64,000 nt of DNA. Origin: Ignavibacteria bacterium. Lineage in GTDB: Bacteria > Bacteroidota > Ignavibacteria > Tepidaquicellales > Tepidaquicellaceae. Below are positions 19,946 through 27,506 of this stretch, in pieces. Under the pieces are notes generated by a model. It searched no databases, was not told the origin of the DNA, and saw nothing but the letters and a program-made list of their open reading frames with translations. Where the stretch lies: the NCBI GenBank assembly GCA_016719565.1, contig JADJYU010000005.1, forward strand, positions 537,232 through 601,231, in the 5' to 3' direction. Numbering within the stretch: position 1 is the stretch's first letter; each line of letters opens with the position of its first letter. A program made the translations under genes and the position numbers.

Positions 19946-19977
19946 CAAAGATAGAAACGCTAAACCTGTAAATCAAA
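19946..19977 (-). promoter_or_regulatory. Bacteroidota-type promoter of the SBBP protein gene
   Basis: On the minus strand TTTG (19974-19977), a 20-base spacer and TATCTTTG (19946-19953) match the Bacteroidota consensus TTTG-N~20-TAnnTTTG exactly. The predicted transcript starts about 93 bases before the ATG at 19846. Near-identical copies lie at 37077-37108 and, weaker, at 30051-30082. Confidence 0.75.
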
Positions 19978-20085
19978 GAATGTTATTTCAATTTGTTTTC
20001 GGATCCTGAATTGTATAACACTTATTTAGATTGTTTTTAAACGATTTTGGGACAATTCCCGAAAAGATTTGTAACCGTAGAGGCT
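19970..20085. promoter_or_regulatory. Duplicate of the pair-C2 divergent control region without a plus-strand partner
   Basis: The segment AATCAAAGAATGTTATTTCA, then TTGTTTTTAAACGATTTTGG, ACAATT, GAAAAGA and TTGTAACCGTA, aligns with 30075-30187, the region between the minus-strand FnIII gene and the C2 helical gene. Here no helical gene follows on the plus strand; the 3' end of the next exported gene comes instead. Confidence 0.65.
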
Positions 20086-20184
20086 GAGATTTTAATAATC
20101 TGATATTAACTGAACTAAATCCCCGTAATATAACAATGAAATAATAATCGATAGCTTAATTTCATTTTACAAAATAACAAACAC

Positions 20185-20212
20185 AAAAAAGCCGCAAGCT
20201 GAAGCTTGCGGC
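20185..20212 (-). terminator. Rho-independent terminator built from a REP-type hairpin
   Basis: The minus-strand stem GCCGCAAGCT-TC-AGCTTGCGGC is followed by six T residues, 30 bases past the stop codon of the gene at 20244. Confidence 0.75.
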
Positions 20213-20243
20213 TGCTATTACAAACTAAAATTTCGTTAAAGTA

Positions 20244-22226
20244 TTATGGAGTGATTTTTCCTACAAAGTTGAAAGAATTATTATCCGCAAAGACTGCGTC
20301 CGCAAGATCAATTACTTCGTCGCCGTTTACATCTGTCGGCAGATAACCTGATGCAAAATTGAATGCATCATTGTCGATAAGACTTCCGTCAGTAAGATCG
20401 ATCGTTCCGTCCTGATTCACGTCACCGCTGTATATTGCAAACTTTACTGGTGAAGCATCTGCCTGTATCATATTATCCCCGTATGCCTGTGTGTTTGCAG
20501 GCGTGAAATTAAAAACCTGATTTGAGGAAGTAAATACACTTCCTTTATTCCATGTTTCTAAAGAATTCCTGTGCGTGATCTGTAAATAGTACAATGTGTT
20601 GTTTATGATTGCCGCATTAACGGTCCCGTAATTTAATTGTCCGGAAGATGAAATATTAAGAGTCTTTGAATCTATTATGCTGTATGGTGAAGTAAAATTC
20701 CTGATACTCACTTTGACGGTATCGCTAATCATCAAATTTGATCCCGCGTTATAAAATCCCTGAATTAATGTGCTAAGGTTTAATGTCTTTGTTGCAGAAG
20801 GAACTGATTGTGACCTGAAGTTACCAACAGGTACAGGATTATAATTATTATAATATTTCCACGGGCCGTACTTTTGATAAGGATTGTTTGTAAAGTTATA
20901 TTTAATTCTTGTTCTCCATCTATAAACTTTTGAAGGATCCAATCCGGAGATATCAGCATAGAGCTCTGCTCCTGTAAGGGATGGGTTACCTAAGTCAACA
21001 TCTGATGATGAACTTGTAAAAGCAGTGCTGTTTGTAATTATGTTTCCACTGAAAGGAATTCCATTTTCTTTGTGCTCATAAACAAATGTTCCTATTGCTC
21101 TTCCATAGGAACTCTTACCGAAAATTCTGTATCTCACCTGGCCGTCTGTACCTGATAGTCCTCCGGATGAAAGTACATTTGATGAGCCCGGTTTGAATTG
21201 CTGAATTAATGATGAAAGTCCTGTACCTCCGTTACCATAATAGCAAAATGATTTGCCTTCATCCGTCTGACCGTTGGCAAATAATGGAGCTCCAATTATC
21301 ACGTCAGAATAACCGTCACCATTTACGTCGCCTGCCGACGCAACACTGTTACTAAAAAAAGCCCCGGGTTGATCACATTCCGCTGTCCAGTTTGCAGTAA
21401 CGGATAACCCTGTTGAAGAACCGTAATAGCAAAATGCTGCTCCTTCATCTGTCTGACCATTATCAAACCAATAAGATCCAATGATCACATCAGAATATCC
21501 ATCTCCGTTTACATCACCTGCACATGCAACCGAATTTCCAAAGATTGCCTGTATCTGGTCACTTTCAGCAGACCAGTTTGGCGTAGTTGAAATTCCTGTT
21601 ACTGAACCATAATATGCAAAGACTTTTCCTTCATCCAAAAAAGGACCATTAAATAATGGAGCACCAACTAAAACATCAGAGTAACCATCCCCATTAACAT
21701 CACCTGCTGTAGAAACAGAAAATCCGAATGCAGTAAAACCTTGAATATTTGTTAGTAATACATTTGCTGCTGCCGGAAGACCCGATGAAGAACCATAATA
21801 TATACTCGCTGAACCATTGTCTATAGGTGCAGGGATATTATCATAATATCTTGCACCGATAATTACATCCGAATAACCATCACCATTTACATCACCCGCC
21901 GTTGAAACACTTGTCCCAAAATTACTTCCCGGCTGATTATCTTCTCCTACCCAGTTCGCTACAGCCGGAAAGATGAGTCCGTTTGCAGATCCATGATACA
22001 CAAATGCAGCGCCTTCATCCGTTTGCCCGTTGTCATAAATATTTGCTCCGACAATTACATCAGAATAGCCGTCACCATTTACATCACCTGCCGTAGAAAC
22101 CGTCCAGCCGAAACCAGAATTTGCCTGATTGCCTTCAGCATACCAGCTATAGTTTACGGGAAGTCCGGCTGCAGAACCATAATAAACAAAAACCATTCCT
22201 TCATCCGTCTGCCCACTGTCCTTCAA
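20244..22226 (-). CDS. C-terminal part of the FG-GAP/YCF48 exported protein (pair C1), separated by a frameshift
   Basis: This fragment opens at a TTG inside an FG-GAP blade and is not an independent gene. It contributes the last five FG-GAP blades (GDVNGDGYSDVIVGAN type). A linker domain with YRWRTRIKYNFTNNPYQKYG, of a kind common in exported proteins, follows. The shared C-terminal tail ends it (QGFYNAGSNLMISDTVKVS; HRNSLETWNKG; GDVNQDGTIDLTDGSLIDN; TDVNGDEVIDLADAV), ending VGKITP. Restoring one A in the run at 22379-22382 joins it to the fragment at 22274-25519 through an intact ninth blade. The combined reading frame gives fourteen FG-GAP blades, twice seven, and about 1758 residues. Confidence 0.83.
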   Translation of the reverse strand: MKDSGQTDEGMVFVYYGSAAGLPVNYSWYAEGNQANSGFGWTVSTAGDVNGDGYSDVIVGANIYDNGQTDEGAAFVYHGSANGLIFPAVANWVGEDNQPGSNFGTSVSTAGDVNGDGYSDVIIGARYYDNIPAPIDNGSASIYYGSSSGLPAAANVLLTNIQGFTAFGFSVSTAGDVNGDGYSDVLVGAPLFNGPFLDEGKVFAYYGSVTGISTTPNWSAESDQIQAIFGNSVACAGDVNGDGYSDVIIGSYWFDNGQTDEGAAFCYYGSSTGLSVTANWTAECDQPGAFFSNSVASAGDVNGDGYSDVIIGAPLFANGQTDEGKSFCYYGNGGTGLSSLIQQFKPGSSNVLSSGGLSGTDGQVRYRIFGKSSYGRAIGTFVYEHKENGIPFSGNIITNSTAFTSSSSDVDLGNPSLTGAELYADISGLDPSKVYRWRTRIKYNFTNNPYQKYGPWKYYNNYNPVPVGNFRSQSVPSATKTLNLSTLIQGFYNAGSNLMISDTVKVSIRNFTSPYSIIDSKTLNISSSGQLNYGTVNAAIINNTLYYLQITHRNSLETWNKGSVFTSSNQVFNFTPANTQAYGDNMIQADASPVKFAIYSGDVNQDGTIDLTDGSLIDNDAFNFASGYLPTDVNGDEVIDLADAVFADNNSFNFVGKITP

Positions 22227-22273
22227 AGGCGCGCCAACAATTACGTCAGAATATCCGTCACCATTTACATCAC

Positions 22274-25200
22274 CTAAAGTAGAAAGGCTTGTTCCAAATT
22301 GTGAATTTGTCTGGCCGCCTTCCGCTGTCCAGCTTGCAACAGCCGATAAACCGGAACTTGAGCCATTGTATAAATAAGTTTTCCTTCATCAGCTTCCCCG
22401 TTATCAAAATATCTTGCTCCTACTAATACATCCGAATATCCATCTCCATTCACATCACCTGCACTCGAAACACACCACCCGAAATTTGAAGAGCCCTGAT
22501 CGCTTTCTGCATCCCAGCCCGATGACAAGGATAATCCTGCAGCTGAACCGTTATATACAAATGCTCCGCCTTCATCTGTCTGCCCGTTGTCATAATTTTT
22601 TGCTCCGGCTATTACATCACTGAATCCATCGCCGTTAATATCACCGGCTGTGAAAACACTGTTGCCAAAATTTGCTGATGCCTGATTGCTTTCAATTGTC
22701 CAGTTTGCATTAGCCTTTAAACCCGTGGCGGATCCATTAAACACAAGCACTCTTCCCTCTTCTGTCTGACCATTGTTATAATAGGGTGAACCGATAATGA
22801 CGTCACTGTATCCGTCACCATTTACATCACCTGCACTTGAAACTGAGCTTCCAAAATTTTCACCAATAGTTCCGTCATAAGCCCAGTTTGATGTTGGTGA
22901 AATTGATGATGCTGATCCAAAATATAAAGAAGCTTTGCCTTTGTCAAATGGAGCGCCGATTACAATATCAGAATATCCGTCGCCGTTAACATCTCCTGCT
23001 GTTGAAACTGAAGATCCGTATCTCACGAAATTTTTATTACCTTCATTAGTCCAGTAAGGAGTTGTTATTATTCCCGAAGCAGAACCCCGGTAAACAAAGG
23101 CTTTTCCTTCATCTGTATGCCCGTTATCAAAATCTGAAGCGCCGGCAATTATGTCCGAATATCCGTCACCGTCAACATCTCCTGCTGTTGAAATACTAAT
23201 TCCAAATAATGCACCCGTCTGACTTCCGGTTAAAGTTGCATTTGGAGCAGTCTGTGAACCTGATGCAGATCCGTGATAAATAAACACTGTTCCTTTGCCC
23301 GAATCAGAATTTGGATAGCCAGCCATTACATCACTGTATCCGTCACCGTTTATATCACCTGCAGTTGCAACAATATTATTTTGTGAACCAATAGTAGAAG
23401 CGCTTGTTAAAATGCTGTTTGGTATTGCCGAAAGTCCTGATGCAGAACCAGTGTAAACATTTGCAATGCTTCCGTTGCTGTTTGAAGATGGATTAAATCC
23501 ATATACATTACCGCCGCTTCCCACAACGCATCCTGAATTAGCAGCAAAAAAGAAAATACCACGAAGATCACCGTTTACACCCGCACTTTGATTCATCCAG
23601 TTCGAACCACCGTCAGTTGTTTTAAGAACAGTTGATCCAAAACCAACTGTCCAGCCAACTAATGAAGAAGTGAAATTGCATCCAAATAGATCCTGAGTTG
23701 TCCCTGAAGTTTGCAGTATCCATGTTGTTCCGCCGTCCGTCGTTTTTAGAATTGTTCCGGCATGACCAAATGCCAGACCATTTGAAGATGATGAAAAATA
23801 TACTCCACGCAGGGTTTGAGTTGTACCTGAAGTCTGAAGTGTCCAGTTTGTACCGCCGTTAGTTGTTTTCAGAATTCTGCCGGCAGCGCCAACGATCCAT
23901 CCGTCTGATGGTGAAGTAAAAATAATATCACGAAGCTCTGCAGTAATACCTGAAGTCTGAGCAGTCCAGTTTACTCCGGCATTTGTTGTTTTTCTTATTA
24001 ATCCATTGGCTCCAACCACATATCCTTCCTGCGATGTTCTGAAATAAACACATGATAAATTTGCTGCTGTCCCGGAAGTTTGAGTTGTCCAGTTTTCTCC
24101 GCCGTTTGATGTAACTTTTATTGTACCTGCCAACCCAACAGCCCATCCTGAATCCGGTGTAGTAAACCAGTTGCTTCGGAGATCATTTGACGTTGCAGAA
24201 TTTCTTAATGTCCAGTTTATTCCTCCATTGACAGTGGTTACTATTACACCGTTTCCGCCGACTGCACAGCCTTTTGAAGAAGAAGTAAAATATACATCCT
24301 GAAGATTATCAACTGTTCCTGAAGTTTGCGGGGTCCAGGGATCAATGCCCTTCGCTCCGATTATCGCATCACTGTACCCGTCACCGTTTACATCACCCGC
24401 AGTAGAAACACTATAACCAACATTTTTTAAACCTGAATTACCTTCGGAAGTCCAGTTCGCTGTTGCTGACAACCCAACAGCAGATCCGTGATAAACAAAT
24501 GTTTTCCCGGCATCAGCAACACCATTATCAAAATATGGAGCGCCGACAATTACCTCAGAATAACCGTCACCATTGACATCACCTGCAGTACCAACTGAAA
24601 ATCCAAACTGCGCATCAGACTGATTACTCTCGGCTGTCCAGCTCGGTGAAGTTGACAGAGGATCGATGGTGATTGGATAGACAGCGTCCTCGTCATTGAC
24701 AACGATCGAAAAAGAATTACAAATGTCAAATTTCAAATTACAAATATTATTATCATTAAGTGCATACCTTATATTTTCTTTTTGTAATTTGTGATTTGTA
24801 ATTTGTAATTGCTCTTCAAAGTATGCTCTAAGTTCTCGACCATTCGCATCCCAGCATTTCAAAGCGGAATACTTCAACTTGTCTTCGCCGGTTTTATCTT
24901 TAAACATAAGAGCATCCGCGCCTACAATCATTTTTAATTCAGTCTCAGCAGATAAATTTAGTCTTAACTTTCCTTCTCCTTCAGGTCTTTGCTTTATTAT
25001 AAAATCCTGACGCATACCGTCTTCTGTATTAATATAATCAATCCGGATATTCTCATCTTCAATGTATGCTTTATTCCCTGAGACAATTAATTCTTTATCT
25101 TTAATTCCTAATTCAAAATTCCTAATTCTAAAATCAACGCTCCACTCGTCTCGCGTCTCACCTCTTACGTCTCGCGTTTTTGCAGTGAACCCGTCTTTAT

Positions 25201-25519
25201 GATAAATGAAACGAATATTATTTTTTCGATTAGGAGACTGATAAGCAGCGAGTTCATTGTTATAAGAAATATTATATTCTTCCTTTTGAATATTTTCCAT
25301 GGCTTTGCTATGCCATTCCAGATCAATAGTTTCAGAGTTTTTATCAGCAGACTTCTTCATTATATCAGAATTAATTGTCTCTGCAAATGAGATCTGTACA
25401 GGACATTCAAGCTTTAGATCGTTAATGTCCTGGCTGTTCCTTAATTGAAACTGATTCTCTTTCTGAAAACTGAAACTAAAAAGTAATATTGCTGAAAAGA
25501 AAAGTAAGAAAGTTTTCAT
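22274..25519 (-). CDS. N-terminal part of the FG-GAP/YCF48 exported protein (pair C1)
   Basis: The signal peptide is MKTFLLFFSAILLFSFSFQK. An N-terminal beta domain (residues ~30-300) follows, of the type ending DAVYPITIDPLSTSPSW in this group. It contains in-frame stretches of intergenic repeat families (TRDVRGETRDE; FELGIKDKEL; QLQITNHKLQK; NICNLKFDICNSF). FG-GAP blades 1-2 come next. Inside blade 2, after AIIGAK, seven YCF48-like repeats (GWAVGLAGTIKVTSNGGENW type) are inserted, and the blade resumes at ANVYTGSASGL. Blades 3-8 follow. The frame breaks at a T4 run (22379-22382) where the homologous blade needs one more base; the last ~30 residues are out of frame. The divergent helical partner is at 25846. 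Confidence 0.85.
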   Translation of the reverse strand: MKTFLLFFSAILLFSFSFQKENQFQLRNSQDINDLKLECPVQISFAETINSDIMKKSADKNSETIDLEWHSKAMENIQKEEYNISYNNELAAYQSPNRKNNIRFIYHKDGFTAKTRDVRGETRDEWSVDFRIRNFELGIKDKELIVSGNKAYIEDENIRIDYINTEDGMRQDFIIKQRPEGEGKLRLNLSAETELKMIVGADALMFKDKTGEDKLKYSALKCWDANGRELRAYFEEQLQITNHKLQKENIRYALNDNNICNLKFDICNSFSIVVNDEDAVYPITIDPLSTSPSWTAESNQSDAQFGFSVGTAGDVNGDGYSEVIVGAPYFDNGVADAGKTFVYHGSAVGLSATANWTSEGNSGLKNVGYSVSTAGDVNGDGYSDAIIGAKGIDPWTPQTSGTVDNLQDVYFTSSSKGCAVGGNGVIVTTVNGGINWTLRNSATSNDLRSNWFTTPDSGWAVGLAGTIKVTSNGGENWTTQTSGTAANLSCVYFRTSQEGYVVGANGLIRKTTNAGVNWTAQTSGITAELRDIIFTSPSDGWIVGAAGRILKTTNGGTNWTLQTSGTTQTLRGVYFSSSSNGLAFGHAGTILKTTDGGTTWILQTSGTTQDLFGCNFTSSLVGWTVGFGSTVLKTTDGGSNWMNQSAGVNGDLRGIFFFAANSGCVVGSGGNVYGFNPSSNSNGSIANVYTGSASGLSAIPNSILTSASTIGSQNNIVATAGDINGDGYSDVMAGYPNSDSGKGTVFIYHGSASGSQTAPNATLTGSQTGALFGISISTAGDVDGDGYSDIIAGASDFDNGHTDEGKAFVYRGSASGIITTPYWTNEGNKNFVRYGSSVSTAGDVNGDGYSDIVIGAPFDKGKASLYFGSASSISPTSNWAYDGTIGENFGSSVSSAGDVNGDGYSDVIIGSPYYNNGQTEEGRVLVFNGSATGLKANANWTIESNQASANFGNSVFTAGDINGDGFSDVIAGAKNYDNGQTDEGGAFVYNGSAAGLSLSSGWDAESDQGSSNFGWCVSSAGDVNGDGYSDVLVGARYFDNGEADEGKLIYTMAQVPVYRLLQAGQRKAARQIHNLEQAFLL
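24716..24815. repeat. AT-rich palindromic element embedded in a coding region
   Basis: ACAAATGTCAAATTTCAAAT and the opposite arm TTTGTAATTTGTGATTTGTA flank a ~45-base centre, the same layout as the intergenic copies. The element is read through in frame as QLQITNHKLQK ... NICNLKFDICNSF within the exported protein at 22274-25519. Confidence 0.75.
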
Positions 25520-25845
25520 GATTATTTATTTGGGTTAATGATTCATTTTTTTATGAGAAATATATAATTGAACATTGAAAATTGAACATGTGTAATTAAA
25601 TCAATAATAACCCGGCATACCGGTGATGCCTTTGTGAATGTCTGCCTGCCGGCAAGAATTCGGGTTATTATCTTATTGATCATGCTAATGATTAATTTTT
25701 GTTTATACAAATTATCAGATGTGTTTAAATTTCCCAAAGAGATTTTAATGGAAATTTCACATTCATATCTTTAAGAAAATTGTAAAAAGAATTATATTAC
25801 TGGTGATTTAGCAACATTTATTCCCTAACTATTCACATTTCAGAT
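25520..25845. promoter_or_regulatory. Divergent intergenic region of pair C1, with a large hairpin
   Basis: AATAATAACCCG (25603-25614) and CGGGTTATTAT (25661-25671) can pair around a ~46-base interior. The interior itself holds smaller palindromes (GGCAT..ATGCC and TGCCTGCCGGCA). The rest is AT-rich. No consensus promoter could be fixed by eye. Confidence 0.5.
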
Positions 25846-27318
25846 ATGCAAAAAAGTACAGCGCTTGAGACAATAAAGAGCTTTACTCCCGAAGACATTC
25901 TGCGTTTTGAGGACTTTTTGAATTCACCATACTTCAATAAAAACTCAAATGTCATTCGATTGTTTGCTCTAATAAAAAATTATTCACCTGGCTATGATGA
26001 TCCTGCACTTGATAAGGAAATGTTATGGAAAGAACTTTTTCCGAGGAAGGTTTACAATTACGGTACAATGAAGAATCTCATCTTTGAGCTGAAAAAGCTT
26101 GCAGCAAAGTTCATAACGATAGATGAGCTTGAAAGAAACAAGATCGAAGAGGATGAAATACTTGTAAGAGCATTGGGTAAAAGGAACATTCCGAAGTTCT
26201 TCATTACCAAAGTAAATGAAATTGATAAGAAGTACAAAATAGAGAATCTCCATAATCTGAAAACTGATCTTGATGATTATTTTAACTACATGTTCAAAAT
26301 AAAATGGATGAAGCATTCTTATCTGCGTTCGTATAATCCGAAGCTTGCAAAGAATGAAGACCTGCAGGCATACACCGCACTGATGACCGGAAGTTTTCTG
26401 ATCTATACATCAATGTTTTACAATAATGTAACGGCTCAATCACTTGATATTAATTTCACTCCCGGGAATAACGCTGTTATTTCATTAGTCGAAACGCTTA
26501 AAATCGGGTCAACCGGTGGAATTCTGAAAGCAATGTCAAAGTATTCAAAGTCGGCAGGAAAGATTATTAATCTCCACTGGCTCAGAACAAAGGTCTTGAT
26601 GAAGGACGCCACGGAAAATGATTTCTTTGAATTCCGGGATGAAGTTTATAAAAACATTTACATACTGCCTGAACTGGATCTGAAAGGATTTCTTATCGCT
26701 ATCATCAATTCTGCAAGCATACTCAACTCGCCAAAGATTAATGTTTCCAAGGAAAGAATTGATGCATTGAAGCTGCGGATGAAAATGAAATTAATTGCAC
26801 ATGATGACGGAAGAGTATACATTCTCGAGCTCCTGCAGTTTTTCTGGAGCGCCGGAAATCTTAACGATTTCGAAGTTATAGGAAGGCTGATAAAAGATTA
26901 CATTTCAAAGTCCAATGATGAGAAGAAAGATAATGTGATGAAGTGTGGTGAGATGTTTTTTAGCATAAAGGAAAAGGACTTTCATCGTGCGCTTGAACTA
27001 ATATCAATAGTTACGCCTGAATCATTCATGATGAAAGTTCATCTTCGAATGCTCAAAGCAAGGTGTCTTTATGAGATAGATGATTATGAAACATTTCTTT
27101 ATGAAAGAGACTCACTTAATCATTTCCTGAAGAGCAGCAAATCCTTAAGCGGTAAGAACATCCATAATCTCAAGGACTTCTTTGAAAAGGTCAACCGTAT
27201 GTTCAGACTGAAGCAAAACATTGAAGGAAGCGAATACAAAAAGCTGAAAGATGAAGTATTCTCAAATTTAAATTATCCGGTGTGGATGAAGGAAGAAATA
27301 ATGAGGATGAAAGTCTAA
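25846..27318 (+). CDS. Soluble helical repeat protein, partner subfamily C (C1), unknown function
   Basis: This 490-residue protein has no signal peptide or membrane segment. The hallmark N-terminal domain reads TALETIKSFTPEDILRFEDF, then LNSPYFNKNS, and a second helical block (KKLAAKFITI). The C-terminal half is helical and TPR-like (EKDFHRALELISIVTPESF; LKARCLYEIDDYETFLYE). It resembles the C2 protein at 30205 at the start (MQKSTALETIKSF versus MQRSAVIETFKTF) more than subfamilies A or B. It lies divergent to the FG-GAP/YCF48 exported gene. The ATG follows an AT-rich leader without a Shine-Dalgarno. Function is unknown. Confidence 0.85.
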   Translation: MQKSTALETIKSFTPEDILRFEDFLNSPYFNKNSNVIRLFALIKNYSPGYDDPALDKEMLWKELFPRKVYNYGTMKNLIFELKKLAAKFITIDELERNKIEEDEILVRALGKRNIPKFFITKVNEIDKKYKIENLHNLKTDLDDYFNYMFKIKWMKHSYLRSYNPKLAKNEDLQAYTALMTGSFLIYTSMFYNNVTAQSLDINFTPGNNAVISLVETLKIGSTGGILKAMSKYSKSAGKIINLHWLRTKVLMKDATENDFFEFRDEVYKNIYILPELDLKGFLIAIINSASILNSPKINVSKERIDALKLRMKMKLIAHDDGRVYILELLQFFWSAGNLNDFEVIGRLIKDYISKSNDEKKDNVMKCGEMFFSIKEKDFHRALELISIVTPESFMMKVHLRMLKARCLYEIDDYETFLYERDSLNHFLKSSKSLSGKNIHNLKDFFEKVNRMFRLKQNIEGSEYKKLKDEVFSNLNYPVWMKEEIMRMKV

Positions 27319-27406
27319 TTCTTACTTAATCTTTACGGTTTCTTGATCAAAACCCATATTGTTGTTTCGCGATTTACACGCGCTTCTGATGGATCGGCAA
27401 TAATAT

Positions 27407-27438
27407 AAAAGCCGGAAGATTTCTCCGCCGGCTTTTTT
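27407..27438. terminator. Bidirectional rho-independent terminator
   Basis: AAAAGCCGG and CCGGCTTTTTT flank a ~12-base loop between the convergent genes ending at 27318 (plus) and 27507 (minus). The T-run on one side and the A-run on the other make it usable in both directions. Confidence 0.85.
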
Positions 27439-27506
27439 ATTTAGTTTCAGGTTACCGTCTAACATTTGACTTTTGACCTCACGTCTTACATCTTGCGTCT
27501 CGCGTT

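Noticed and set aside
19847..19948. N-terminal extension of the SBBP protein
   Set aside because: Its ATG overlaps the predicted -7 promoter box, and the internal ATG at 19846 has a ribosome site and a signal sequence.
22226..22380. Two independent genes at 20244-22226 and 22274-25519
   Set aside because: Adding one base at 22379-22382 restores a complete FG-GAP blade across the junction, so they are one gene.
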